Source: Chloroflexota bacterium (lineage in GTDB: Bacteria; Chloroflexota; Anaerolineae; B4-G1). Taken from it: a stretch of DNA of 64,000 bases. Below, piece after piece: positions 17,696-26,143 of this stretch; position 1 is the stretch's first letter; each line of letters opens with the position of its first letter. A program made the position numbers and the translations under genes. Under the pieces are notes generated by a model. It was not told where the DNA came from and ran no database searches. It saw only the letters and a program-made list of their open reading frames with translations. The stretch covers positions 1-64,000 of the forward strand of contig JAAEPW010000033.1 of the NCBI GenBank assembly GCA_024232355.1. The letters run 5' to 3'.

Positions 17696-19351
17696 TTACA
17701 GCGCGTACCGCAGTCCTTCCAGATATTTAAAGAGATAGGGCGCTTCCAGGTTGACGGGGCTCTTGCCCGTGGGGTCGAGCTCGCCGGTCAGCACTTGGAG
17801 CACTGCTTTCTGTGTGTTGAGGTCGGGCGAATAGGCATTGATCACGCAGGGCAGATGCGGCGCGTCGTAGATCAGGTACGGCGAGCCGTAGGACACGAGC
17901 ACCAATCGCGGGTGGTGCGAGTTGATGAGGGCCCAAACGTCGCGCATGTATCCACCTGCCGGACGGATCCGGTTCGTGCCCCAGGATGTGTCAAAGACGG
18001 CACTCAGGATCACGGCGTCGTATTCGCTGAATCCGTTGGTCTTGTGCAGCTTGCCCACGTCCGTCTCGTCAAGGCGGACGATTTCGACTCCCCGGTCGTG
18101 CAAGAGATCGTCAAAGGAGTCCACGTGAGCGTCTGAGGGGTCTCCCCGGAAGTGGTAGCTGAGCACGCGTGTGCCTTGCTCCAATTTGAGCGGCAGCGCC
18201 TCGTTGCGGTCTCGCACCAGGGTGATGGCCTTTTCGGCAATTTCCTGACTGATCTGCCGAAAGTGCGTGCTATCCGCTGGCGCAAGCGTCGGGAGGTTGA
18301 GGTTTTCGTGCAGGCCGAGCACCTTTTTCAGAGCCAGGATGCGCCGCGCCGATTCTTCGATACGGGCCTCACTGAGACGGCCTTCTTTGACTGCGCGTTT
18401 GAGCACGTCAAAATCGCGCTTGGCCGACGAGAAAAGGATCATGTCGCAACCGGCTTCGATGGCGGCGGGCACGATCTCCTCGTGGGGTCCAAACGCGGTC
18501 ACACCGCCCATATCCATCGCGTCGGTGATGACGACTCCCTGAAATCCCATCTGCTCGCGCAGCAACTCGATGAGGATCTTTCGGGATAGAGTCGCTGGCG
18601 GCGCGTTCTGGATGTGTGTGCCGTTGCCGGGGTCCCAGGCGGGCAACGAGATGTGGCCCGTCATAATGCTCCACACGCCCAGGTCGATTGCTTCCTGAAA
18701 CGTGCGCCCGCTTAGGGCCAGCCATTGGTCTGTGCGCAGCGGATTGATGGTGTTGCAGATGTGTTGGTCGCGGTCGTCCAGTCCGCCGCCGGGAAAGTGC
18801 TTGGCCGTAGCACAAATGCCATTTTCTTGCATACCGCGGATGACGGCCTTGGAAAGACGCGCCACCAGGTCCACGTCATCGCCAAAGCTGATGGTGTTGG
18901 TGCCGGGGTTGAAGGGGTTGATGTTGACGTCCACCACCGGGGCAAAGGCCCAGTGCACGCCAAAAGCGCGCCCTTCGACCGCCGCCGCGCGCCCCGTTTC
19001 GTAAGCCAGGTGCTCGTCGTCGGTCGCGCCCAGCGACATTGTGTGGGGAAACGTGGTGGCGTCCAGTATCATCCGCCCCGCGCCATTCTCCAGGTCTGAA
19101 GAGATGATCAACGGCACCGGAGAATGTTCTTGGAGCCACTGGGTGGTGTTCTTGAATTCCTCTCGCGACCCCGAAAATAGAAACATCCCCCCTGGTTCCA
19201 CATCCCCAAGTGCTTCAGTTCGTTCGTCCTCGGTGGCCGATGGTTTGAGGCAAGGATGCAATAGTTGGCCGATCTTTTGGTCGAGCGTCAGTCTTGCCAG
19301 CGTGCGTTCGACCCATTCGGACGTGATAGATAGTACAGGAAACTCGCGCAT
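17696..19351 (-). CDS. nagZ: Glycoside hydrolase family 3 beta-N-acetylhexosaminidase (NagZ-like)
   Basis: 551 residues from the ATG at 19351. The same frame is open for another 345 nt upstream, but that stretch is antisense to nagA and resembles no protein. The N-terminal GH3 barrel shows LDQKIGQLLHP, KHFPGGGLDD and the nucleophile motif VVITDAMDMGGV. NagZ usually has KHFPGxGDTxxDSH, supplying a catalytic His; here the loop reads GGGLDDRDQH. A C-terminal GH3 domain follows (about 370-550). It removes terminal N-acetylglucosamine from chitin or muropeptides. It has no signal peptide, so it acts in the cytoplasm. It starts 2 nt after the nagA stop. Confidence 0.88.
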   Translation of the reverse strand: MREFPVLSITSEWVERTLARLTLDQKIGQLLHPCLKPSATEDERTEALGDVEPGGMFLFSGSREEFKNTTQWLQEHSPVPLIISSDLENGAGRMILDATTFPHTMSLGATDDEHLAYETGRAAAVEGRAFGVHWAFAPVVDVNINPFNPGTNTISFGDDVDLVARLSKAVIRGMQENGICATAKHFPGGGLDDRDQHICNTINPLRTDQWLALSGRTFQEAIDLGVWSIMTGHISLPAWDPGNGTHIQNAPPATLSRKILIELLREQMGFQGVVITDAMDMGGVTAFGPHEEIVPAAIEAGCDMILFSSAKRDFDVLKRAVKEGRLSEARIEESARRILALKKVLGLHENLNLPTLAPADSTHFRQISQEIAEKAITLVRDRNEALPLKLEQGTRVLSYHFRGDPSDAHVDSFDDLLHDRGVEIVRLDETDVGKLHKTNGFSEYDAVILSAVFDTSWGTNRIRPAGGYMRDVWALINSHHPRLVLVSYGSPYLIYDAPHLPCVINAYSPDLNTQKAVLQVLTGELDPTGKSPVNLEAPYLFKYLEGLRYAL

Positions 19352-19353
19352 AA

Positions 19354-20547
19354 TTATGCCTCGTACATTACTTTCCCGGCAACCATTGCCAGATATATGT
19401 TGACGTCCTGGTCCATAACGATCAGGTCGGCGCGTTTGCCTGGTTCCAGGCTGCCGACGTGTTTGTCTATGCCTGCGGCCACAGCCGGGTTTAGGCTCGC
19501 TAATCTCACAGCGTCCTTTAACGGCAAACCGACGTCGCGGGCTATATTTCTCACCCCGTACCTGATCGGCCACACCGAGCTTGAAATCGTGCCGTCGATC
19601 TCTCCATCGAGATGTGCCAGCCGCACCATACCGTCCTTCTTGATCAGCTTGACGCCCACCCACTGGAATTCGCCGTCTATCACGCGGTCGGACCAATCGT
19701 ACTCGCCGTCCGGAAGCCCGGCTGCCGCTTGCATATCAGAGATCAGGCAAACGTTGCCCAAGCCCTTGCAGCGGATCAACACGTCCATCGCTGCCGGGTG
19801 GACGTGAAATCCGTCGGCGTTCAGTTCGCACATTAGACTGTCACAGGTCAGGGCAGCGCCCACCGCGCCAGGTCGTCGGTGGTGCATCCCGACCATCACG
19901 TTGTAGGTGTGGGTCACGTGGCGGACGCCCGCTTCTACCGCGCGCATAAATAATTCGTAGCCAGCTTCGCCGTGGGCAAAAGAAGCTACCACGCCGCTGC
20001 GATGGATCTCTCGGATCAACCCTAGTCCGCCGGGGAGATCGGGAGAACAATCCATCATCACCATGTGTCCTTCACTCGCCTCGAGCAACTCGTGATACGT
20101 GCTGATCTCAGCCGGGGGGGGCGGGTCTTGAGGCTCGCCGGGCAGGTACTTGGGATAAATGAACGGTCCCTCGCCGTGGATGCCCTCGACAGCCGCTCCC
20201 TTGATGCCCTGCTTGATCGCTTTGACGACGCCCTTGATGCCCTCCAAGTCGCCGACGGTTGCCAGCCAACTAGTCGTACCCGTCGTCACCAGCCATTTAG
20301 ATACCTCTTGCACCGCTTTCGCGCCTTCGCGCGCAAAGTGTCCGTTGCCACCGTGAACGTGGATGTCTATCAGGCCGGGGGCAACGATGCGGTCGGCAAC
20401 GTCTCGCACCTCGTATCCATCGGGGACGGGTATATTTTCCTGCAAGCCGACGGCCTCGATTTGTTCGCCATCGATCAGTATGATTGCATCTCGCAGTTCC
20501 TGCAGCGGTGTAAACAATCGTTGAGTTTTTATAGCTGATTTCGTCAT
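19354..20547 (-). CDS. nagA: N-acetylglucosamine-6-phosphate deacetylase
   Basis: 397 residues from the ATG at 20547, chosen for GAGGAG at 8 nt; an upstream ATG at 20562 lacks a site. The amidohydrolase barrel shows DIHVHGGNGHFARE, HGEGPFIYPKY (metal-binding Glu), SFAHGEAGYE, HVTHTYNVM and the catalytic-Asp segment VCLISDMQAAAG. It converts GlcNAc-6-phosphate to glucosamine-6-phosphate plus acetate. It is the first gene of the tightly packed nagA-nagZ-glk run and starts 49 nt after the NatA-like ATPase. Confidence 0.93.
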   Translation of the reverse strand: MTKSAIKTQRLFTPLQELRDAIILIDGEQIEAVGLQENIPVPDGYEVRDVADRIVAPGLIDIHVHGGNGHFAREGAKAVQEVSKWLVTTGTTSWLATVGDLEGIKGVVKAIKQGIKGAAVEGIHGEGPFIYPKYLPGEPQDPPPPAEISTYHELLEASEGHMVMMDCSPDLPGGLGLIREIHRSGVVASFAHGEAGYELFMRAVEAGVRHVTHTYNVMVGMHHRRPGAVGAALTCDSLMCELNADGFHVHPAAMDVLIRCKGLGNVCLISDMQAAAGLPDGEYDWSDRVIDGEFQWVGVKLIKKDGMVRLAHLDGEIDGTISSSVWPIRYGVRNIARDVGLPLKDAVRLASLNPAVAAGIDKHVGSLEPGKRADLIVMDQDVNIYLAMVAGKVMYEA

Positions 20548-20596
20548 TATTCTACTCCTCATAATAGTATAGGTTGAAAATCATTCGTGGGTTCAA

Positions 20597-21397
20597 CTAA
20601 CCGTCTTTGCTTCGCCAGCGACGCCAAAACTGGTACCAGCGGGGCTTCTTTTTTTGTTCCCACAGATCGGCTCGCAACTGATCCTCGCCCACGATGCGTA
20701 CGAACGCTTCCTCCAAATCGTCTACACCGGTCTGCGCGATGAGAGCTTGTGGCGTGTCCACTGCTTGTAGGTGTCCCTTGTGAATGATGGCGACGCGGTC
20801 ACACAAGCGCTGCGCCTCACTCATCAGATGGGTCGAGATCAGCACGCAGCGCCCCTCGTCGCGAAAGCGGGCGATGAGGTCTCGCACGTTGCGGGTACTC
20901 ATCACGTCCAGCCCGGCAGTGGGTTCGTCGAGGATGATGTTGGGCGGATCGTGGATCAACGCCTCTCCCAGGATAACGCGGCGGTGCATGCCGACGGAAA
21001 AGCCTTCGGTGCGCCGGTCGGCAAAGTCACCCATCTCGAGCATCTCTATGATACCATCAATCCGTTCTTCTAATTGAGAGCCGTCTATCCCGTGGAGATG
21101 GCCATAGTAGCGGAGATGTTCGCGGGGAGTGAACCGGACGTAGAGACCGGCCGTCTCTACCAAGAGACCGATGCGAGCGCGTGCTTGGGCACTTTGCTTG
21201 CGCACGTCCCATCCATCTACCAAGGCAGTTCCGGCGGTGGGTTCTAGGACAGTGGCCAGCAGCCGCAGTAAAGTGGTCTTGCCTGCACCGTTGGGTCCCA
21301 GCAGTCCAAAGACTTGTCCATCGTTGCAAGTGAAGGAAACGGTATCCACTGCTGTCAGTTTTCGGAAGCGTTTGGTCAGTTCTTGGATTTTGATCAC
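20597..21397 (-). CDS. ABC transporter ATP-binding protein, NatA-like
   Basis: 266 residues from the GTG at 21397. The upstream extension to an ATG at 21496 is low-complexity and lies ahead of the -10 box. Walker A GPNGAGKTT, Q-loop region, a divergent signature FSVGMHRRV, Walker B NIILDEPTAGLD and switch His ISTHLMSEAQ are all present, followed by a C-terminal extension (WEQKKKPRWYQFWRRW). It probably energises the NatB-like permease at 15431-16675, from which it is separated by the amino-sugar genes. It may have a leaderless mRNA. Confidence 0.88.
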   Translation of the reverse strand: MIKIQELTKRFRKLTAVDTVSFTCNDGQVFGLLGPNGAGKTTLLRLLATVLEPTAGTALVDGWDVRKQSAQARARIGLLVETAGLYVRFTPREHLRYYGHLHGIDGSQLEERIDGIIEMLEMGDFADRRTEGFSVGMHRRVILGEALIHDPPNIILDEPTAGLDVMSTRNVRDLIARFRDEGRCVLISTHLMSEAQRLCDRVAIIHKGHLQAVDTPQALIAQTGVDDLEEAFVRIVGEDQLRADLWEQKKKPRWYQFWRRWRSKDG

Positions 21398-21403
21398 GGG
21401 GTA

Positions 21404-21409
21404 ATTATA
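21404..21409 (-). promoter_or_regulatory. Perfect -10 box ahead of the NatA-like gene
   Basis: TATAAT on the minus strand ends 6 nt before the GTG at 21397, which would put the transcription start at or next to the start codon. The -35 region (TTGCGT, 16 nt upstream) is weak. Confidence 0.45.
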
Positions 21410-21766
21410 GGGGATATGGAAAGAGACGCAAGTGTTGTGATAGATGGATTTGTTTATGTCAAGTTGTGCACTGATTTGTTTATGTAAAGTTTTCACGTGA
21501 AACCCTATGGACGAGCATATACCACTATCCGAAGCGATGGGGGCAACGAATGAGTTTTATCAGATGTTTGGAGGGACACCGGTTGACTCATTCGTGTGAA
21601 CGTAAACGAGTCATCTTGTGGTCAAGTGGTAGGACAAGATTAGCTTTTTGGGATGGGGTGAAAAAACACCGTGCCGGGCGCAACATGCCCGGCACGGTGT
21701 AGACGACACACGTATGATGTTGTTTGTCCCTGAGGGGGCAAGATGAAAAGGTATTTCCGCTATTGC
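21410..21766. other. Gene-poor stretch with a 30-residue orphan reading frame
   Basis: This 357-nt gap between the NatA-like and homocysteine methyltransferase genes holds the terminator at 21667-21699. On the plus strand, 21507-21599 encodes a short frame beginning MDEHIPLSEAMGATNEFYQM. It has no clear ribosome site. It could be the N-terminal stub of a lost transposase or other gene, but I cannot identify it. Nothing else is visible. Confidence 0.4.
21667..21699 (-). terminator. Strong Rho-independent terminator of the methyltransferase operon
   Basis: A perfect 13-bp GC-rich stem (CACCGTGCCGGGC and its complement, 7-nt loop) is followed by six T residues on the minus strand, downstream of the homocysteine methyltransferase gene. 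Confidence 0.9.
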
Positions 21767-22648
21767 TTACGCAATGGCTGCCATCGCTTGCGCAATTGCT
21801 TGGATGTGCGCCGGGGTTGAGCCGCAGCATCCACCCACCACCCGTACGCCCATCACGACAAACTTGCGAGCGTATTCGGCCATGTTCTCTGGTGTGGCGT
21901 CGTAGACCTCTTCCCGCCCAACCATGTGCGGCTTGCCCGCGTTTGGCTTGGCGATGAGGATGGCGTCGGGCGCGACCGCGTGCATCTTGGACACCGCCCC
22001 TGCGGTCATCTCTAGCGTTGCGCCGCAGTTTGCACCGACGGCGGTCACACCCATCGCCAGCAGTGTCTCTGCCGCCTGCTCTGGCTTTACGCCCATATTC
22101 GTCCGTCCGTGATGGTCAAAGGAAAGGGTGGTAAATATCGGGATGCCGGAACCAACTTGCAACGCACCCTCGACGGCAGCCCGCACCTCGTTCAGGTCAG
22201 ACATTGTCTCGACGTAGAATGCGTCCACCTCGGCCTCTGCCAGCGCGGTGGCCTGTTCGGCAAATATCTCTACTGCCTGCTCGTAGGTGAGTTTGCCCAT
22301 CGGGGCCAACAATTCTCCTAGCGGGCCAATGTCGCCCGCCACGTACGCTTTACTGTCCGCGGCCTCTCGCGCGATCTCGACCGCCCGCCGGTTGACCTCA
22401 GTCACGCGGTTCGCCAGGCCAGGCCGTTCCAATCGTGTCCGCGTTCCGCCAAAGGTGCAGGACAGGATCAGGTTGGACCCAGCCTCGACGTAGGCGGTGT
22501 GCACGCCGCGCACGGGATCGGGACTTTTCAACAGCCAGGCTTCGGGGGCCATTCCGGTGGGCAAGCCCGCCGCCTGCAGCATTGTGCCCATCGCGCCATC
22601 GGCGACGATGACGCTGCCGCTCTTTAATCTCGACAGAATATCTTCCAT
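21767..22648 (-). CDS. Homocysteine S-methyltransferase (MetH N-terminal-like)
   Basis: 293 residues, a single homocysteine-binding barrel. It begins SVIVADGAMGTMLQAAGLPTG and has the zinc-ligand Cys motifs GANCGATL and GGCCGSTP that activate the homocysteine thiol. Free-standing forms take the methyl group from a separate corrinoid protein instead of from a fused cobalamin domain. It follows the corrinoid protein by 13 nt, so the likely reaction is methyl-corrinoid plus homocysteine to methionine. Confidence 0.88.
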   Translation of the reverse strand: MEDILSRLKSGSVIVADGAMGTMLQAAGLPTGMAPEAWLLKSPDPVRGVHTAYVEAGSNLILSCTFGGTRTRLERPGLANRVTEVNRRAVEIAREAADSKAYVAGDIGPLGELLAPMGKLTYEQAVEIFAEQATALAEAEVDAFYVETMSDLNEVRAAVEGALQVGSGIPIFTTLSFDHHGRTNMGVKPEQAAETLLAMGVTAVGANCGATLEMTAGAVSKMHAVAPDAILIAKPNAGKPHMVGREEVYDATPENMAEYARKFVVMGVRVVGGCCGSTPAHIQAIAQAMAAIA

Positions 22649-22661
22649 CGCTGCACCTCCG

Positions 22662-23306
22662 TTACACGTTCAACAATTCCTTTATCACCGTCACCGCCTC
22701 GTTTGCGTTCTCGGCATAGGCATCCGCCTCGATGGTCTCAGCCCATTCGGGGCTGGCGGGCGCGCCACCGATGACGACCTTGACCTGGTCGCGCAAACCG
22801 GCTTCCTTCAACGCCTCGATGACGACCTCCTGGTTGCGCATCGTTGTTGTCAACAGCGCTGAGAGGCCGACGACGTTCGCTCCTTTCTCTTGCACCTTTT
22901 TGACAAACTCGTCCGCAGGCACATCCACTCCTAGATCGTGCACCTGAAAACCTGTCGCGGTAAGCATCGTCGCCACCAAGCTCTTGCCGATCTCGTGGAT
23001 GTCTCCCTCGACGGTGCCGATGACGACGGTGCCCAACACCTGGCGCTTTTCCTTCCGTTCCACTAATGCGGGTTCAAACACCGCCATCGCCGCCTTCATC
23101 GCCTCGGCGGCCATTACCAGATCGGGGATGAAATAGTCGCCGCTTTCGTACTTTTCGCCGACGATCTTCATACTGGGGTTGAGCGCCTCTTCGATGGCGG
23201 TCAGTGGCGCGATATCGGATTCTAGTGCCTGCTCTGCCAACTTTTGTGCTTGTTCGGGAATACCCTGGATCACGATCTCTTTTAATTGTTGTAGAATTTC
23301 GCTCAT
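22662..23306 (-). CDS. Corrinoid (B12-binding) methyl-carrier protein, MttC/MtbC type
   Basis: 214 residues. An N-terminal helical cap (about 1-85) is followed by a cobalamin-binding Rossmann domain with the base-off/His-on signature DIHEIGKSLVATML, then VGLSALLTTTM and VVIGGAPAS. Such proteins shuttle methyl groups between a substrate-specific methyltransferase and an acceptor enzyme. It lies between the MttB-like gene and the homocysteine methyltransferase. No reductive activator (RamA-like) is in the window. Confidence 0.9.
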   Translation of the reverse strand: MSEILQQLKEIVIQGIPEQAQKLAEQALESDIAPLTAIEEALNPSMKIVGEKYESGDYFIPDLVMAAEAMKAAMAVFEPALVERKEKRQVLGTVVIGTVEGDIHEIGKSLVATMLTATGFQVHDLGVDVPADEFVKKVQEKGANVVGLSALLTTTMRNQEVVIEALKEAGLRDQVKVVIGGAPASPEWAETIEADAYAENANEAVTVIKELLNV

Positions 23307-23352
23307 TTTTTTGACTCCTCTTCTGATCGTATGAATCTATGAATGGACAAAT

Positions 23353-24807
23353 CTATCGTTCTGGAAGGCGATCCATCCCGGCGGCCTGCGTGGCCCGCAG
23401 TGTGATGGCTTCCAGTTCTTGCTCAACCTCGTCAGAAAGGCCCTTTGGTTCGTAGGCAGTGATGATTTCTTCAACGCGTCGGTGGGCGCGCTCGGAGGCG
23501 TTCAGGCTGCCCTTGGCTTCCCAGTCGCGGCGAAAGTCACGGTCCACCACCGGGCTGGGGATGAACAACTCCTCGCGGAACCAGCGCCGTGTGTGGTTGG
23601 TGGTCAGGAAATTGCCCGCGTGACCCACCTGCCGGATAATATCGAGCGCCAGCGGTGTCTCCCGCTCGACCACCCCCTTGACCAATCGTTTTGCCATCCC
23701 CACGATCTCGGCGTCGATCACTAGTTTTTCCAGGCTAAAGCAGCTCTCAAAGTCGAGCATGCCAGAGCCAGAGATCATGTTGATGCCTGCCAGTGCGGCC
23801 ATCGTCGCGCCGATGCCCGACTCGAAGCCACTTTGGGTATCCACGATCTTGGCGTCGGACATCCCCATATAGGCGTGGGTCGGCATCCCCAGGTGCTTGC
23901 CCACCTCGGCGTAGGAACAATCGATCATCATCGTCTCGATGGCGCCCATCGGGGTAGTGCCCGTGCGCATATCAAAGGCTGCTGGCGAGCCGCCCCAGAC
24001 GATGGGCGCGCCGGGGTTGACCAGTTGGTGAATGGTGACGCCGCTCAGGCACTCGGCCGTGTGCTGCACAACTGCGCCGATGAGGGTCGCTGGACCAGTG
24101 GCTCCCGTTAGCGGCATGCTGACCAATTCCGCCGGTACTCCGTACTGGGCACAGTCCATTAGGTTCTCGCAGGTGATGTCGGACCAGAGCAGCGGCGGAG
24201 AGGGGCAGACGTCAAAGACGGCTCGTGGCTTTTTGGCCAGGGCCTCCTCGCTGCCGGTCACTGCCACCAACAAGTCTTTCATCACACTCCATGTCTCGAT
24301 GGCGAACGCGCCGGTAACGACCGGCTTGCGGGTGTGGAGCAAAACCAGGTAGAGCCGGTACAGGTCGGATACTTCCTGCGGGACGTCTGCACAAACCAGC
24401 GACGTGGCGACGGCGTCCAACACGTCCAATCCATCAGCCAGCTTGATAAAGCGGACAAAGTCGGCGGTGACCGGCTCACGCGAGTGCTTGGCGTCGTGGT
24501 CTATGATCTCGATGGCTGCTGATCCGGGGTCGAACTGCACGTCATCGTCGCCATAGTGTACGGCCGGTTGACCGTTGGCATCATAAAGATAAAATGATGA
24601 TGGGGCCGTCTCGACTGCCCGTCGGGCTAGGTCTGCCGGAATGCGGGCCACCTGGGCCTCAAAATCCACCTCTGCACCGCGCTCGGCCAGGAGACGCATC
24701 GCGCGATCCGAGTGAACGCGTATACCAGGATCGCTCAATAGATCATACGCCTCGGCGACGATTCGTTCAATTGTCTTTTGAGGTAAGAATTGTATACGAG
24801 GTCTCAT
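23353..24807 (-). CDS. Trimethylamine methyltransferase (MttB) family protein, non-pyrrolysine type
   Basis: 484 residues in one uninterrupted frame with no in-frame amber codon, so it belongs to the non-pyrrolysine MttB superfamily (which includes MtgB-type glycine betaine demethylases). Family features are seen in SDPGIRVHSDRAMRLLAERGAEVDF, the central LVSMPLTGATGPATLIGAVVQHTAECLSGV and VVDRDFRRDWEAKG near the end. It probably transfers a methyl group from a quaternary amine to the adjacent corrinoid protein; the actual substrate is unknown. It begins 37 nt after the signal peptidase gene. Confidence 0.87.
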   Translation of the reverse strand: MRPRIQFLPQKTIERIVAEAYDLLSDPGIRVHSDRAMRLLAERGAEVDFEAQVARIPADLARRAVETAPSSFYLYDANGQPAVHYGDDDVQFDPGSAAIEIIDHDAKHSREPVTADFVRFIKLADGLDVLDAVATSLVCADVPQEVSDLYRLYLVLLHTRKPVVTGAFAIETWSVMKDLLVAVTGSEEALAKKPRAVFDVCPSPPLLWSDITCENLMDCAQYGVPAELVSMPLTGATGPATLIGAVVQHTAECLSGVTIHQLVNPGAPIVWGGSPAAFDMRTGTTPMGAIETMMIDCSYAEVGKHLGMPTHAYMGMSDAKIVDTQSGFESGIGATMAALAGINMISGSGMLDFESCFSLEKLVIDAEIVGMAKRLVKGVVERETPLALDIIRQVGHAGNFLTTNHTRRWFREELFIPSPVVDRDFRRDWEAKGSLNASERAHRRVEEIITAYEPKGLSDEVEQELEAITLRATQAAGMDRLPER

Positions 24808-24844
24808 TGTGTCTACTCCTAGAATGCTAAATTTTGGATCTAGT

Positions 24845-25426
24845 CTAATGGATCAACTTGATTTCTTCCAGCGGCCAGCAGACAAACCAGGCGTGTCCGG
24901 TCACCTGTTCTATTGGCACGAGACCAAAATAGCGGGAATCTCGCGAATTGGGCCGGTTGTCGCCCAGAACGAAAATATGCAGCGCTGGCACGACTGTTGG
25001 CGAGTGATTCGGCCCGCCCAATTGGGTCGTCCAGGGTTCCTCCAGCAATTGCCCGTCGATGAGGACGCGGCCATTCCGCACTTCCACCGTCTCTCCGGGC
25101 AGTGCGACCACTCGCTTGATCAGCGCGCTGTCCTCGTTGGGTAGCTCAAAAGTCACTACATCTCCTCGGCGTGGACCGTGAAAGAAACGGTAGGTGACCT
25201 TTTCGACCATCACTTGCTGGTCATAGTATAAATTGGGCTGCATACTTGGTCCGTCTATCACCGTCGCTTGCGCCACGTAGACGTTGATAAACAGGGCAAT
25301 CAGCACAGCCGGAACGACGGTGCTCATAACTTCCCACAATGCCCGTAATAGGAAACGTCCGAGGCGAAAGATCAATCCGCGCTTTTCCATCTTTGGCTCA
25401 GGGGCAGTGTTTTCTAATTCTTCCAT
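24845..25426 (-). CDS. lepB: Signal peptidase I (second of a tandem pair)
   Basis: 193 residues. One membrane helix (VVPAVLIALFINVYVAQ) precedes the catalytic Ser in IDGPSMQPNLYYD and the catalytic Lys in ALIKRVVALPGETV; the later box FVLGDNRPNSRDSRYFG is also intact. It cleaves signal peptides from exported preproteins at the membrane. It starts 3 nt after the stop of the other lepB copy, with which it shares most of its sequence, indicating a tandem duplication. Confidence 0.93.
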   Translation of the reverse strand: MEELENTAPEPKMEKRGLIFRLGRFLLRALWEVMSTVVPAVLIALFINVYVAQATVIDGPSMQPNLYYDQQVMVEKVTYRFFHGPRRGDVVTFELPNEDSALIKRVVALPGETVEVRNGRVLIDGQLLEEPWTTQLGGPNHSPTVVPALHIFVLGDNRPNSRDSRYFGLVPIEQVTGHAWFVCWPLEEIKLIH

Positions 25427-25429
25427 CTG

Positions 25430-26041
25430 TTAATCTACCAATTTGATCTGATCTAGCGGCCAGTAGACAACCCAGGCCCGCCCAATGATCTGGTCCACCG
25501 ACACAGGACCAAAAGAGCGCGAATCTCGGGAACTGGCCCGATTGTCGCCCAGAACAAAGACGTGTAACATTGGCACAATCGTCAGTGAGTAACTGGGGCC
25601 GCCCTGTTGAGTTTCCCAAGTCTCCTCCAGCAGTTGACCGTTGATAAAGACCTGCCCGCCCCGCACTTCCACCGTTTCTCCAGACAGTGCAATCACGCGC
25701 TTAATCAACGGTTCTTCCTCGCCTGGCACCTCGACGATTACCACGTCGCCGCGACGTGGGCCGTGGAAAAAGCGATAGGTGATCTTTTCGACCATCACCC
25801 GATGGTCCAGGTACAAGTTGGGTTGCATACTTGGGCCTTGTATCACCATCGCTTGAGCCATAAAAATGTTGATGAATAATGCAATGAGAATAGCCGGAAT
25901 GACCGTACTCACAATGTCCCACAAGGCCCGCAGTAAAAAACGCCCAGCACCAGGTGCTTGCTTGGGTTGTTCCATCCCTGGCTCAAGCTCCGTTGGTTCT
26001 GGGTAATCCTCGTTTTCAGTCCGAGTCTCGACTGTTTCCAT
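25430..26041 (-). CDS. lepB: Signal peptidase I (first of a tandem pair)
   Basis: 203 residues from the ATG at 26041; the open frame continues upstream but as promoter DNA. A Glu-rich cytoplasmic head, one helix (VIPAILIALFINIFMAQA), catalytic Ser in IQGPSMQPNLYLD, Lys in PLIKRVIALSGETV and box E FVLGDNRASSRDSRSFG are present. A good promoter precedes it. Both copies look active, so they may have divided substrate preference; that is inference. Confidence 0.93.
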   Translation of the reverse strand: METVETRTENEDYPEPTELEPGMEQPKQAPGAGRFLLRALWDIVSTVIPAILIALFINIFMAQAMVIQGPSMQPNLYLDHRVMVEKITYRFFHGPRRGDVVIVEVPGEEEPLIKRVIALSGETVEVRGGQVFINGQLLEETWETQQGGPSYSLTIVPMLHVFVLGDNRASSRDSRSFGPVSVDQIIGRAWVVYWPLDQIKLVD

Positions 26042-26078
26042 TTTTGCTGTCTCATTATTGGTGGGATATGTACAAACA

Positions 26079-26107
26079 AGTATAACCGGGAACATAACAA
26101 GTGACAA
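26079..26107 (-). promoter_or_regulatory. Sigma70 promoter for the lepB-methyltransferase transcript
   Basis: Minus strand TTGTCA (26102-26107) and TATACT (26079-26084), spacing 17 nt, 38 nt ahead of the first lepB start. No other convincing promoter was seen before the MttB-like gene. Confidence 0.7.
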
Positions 26108-26143
26108 GTTGACGAGAGCAGTAGTACGCATTTGGCATCGCTG

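Noticed and set aside
19352..19696. N-terminal extension of the NagZ-like frame
   Set aside because: It overlaps nagA in another frame, is Arg-rich and unlike any GH3 N-terminus; the ATG at 19351 fits the family.
23353..24807. Pyrrolysine-containing MttB
   Set aside because: The frame is continuous with no in-frame TAG, and no pyl genes are present.
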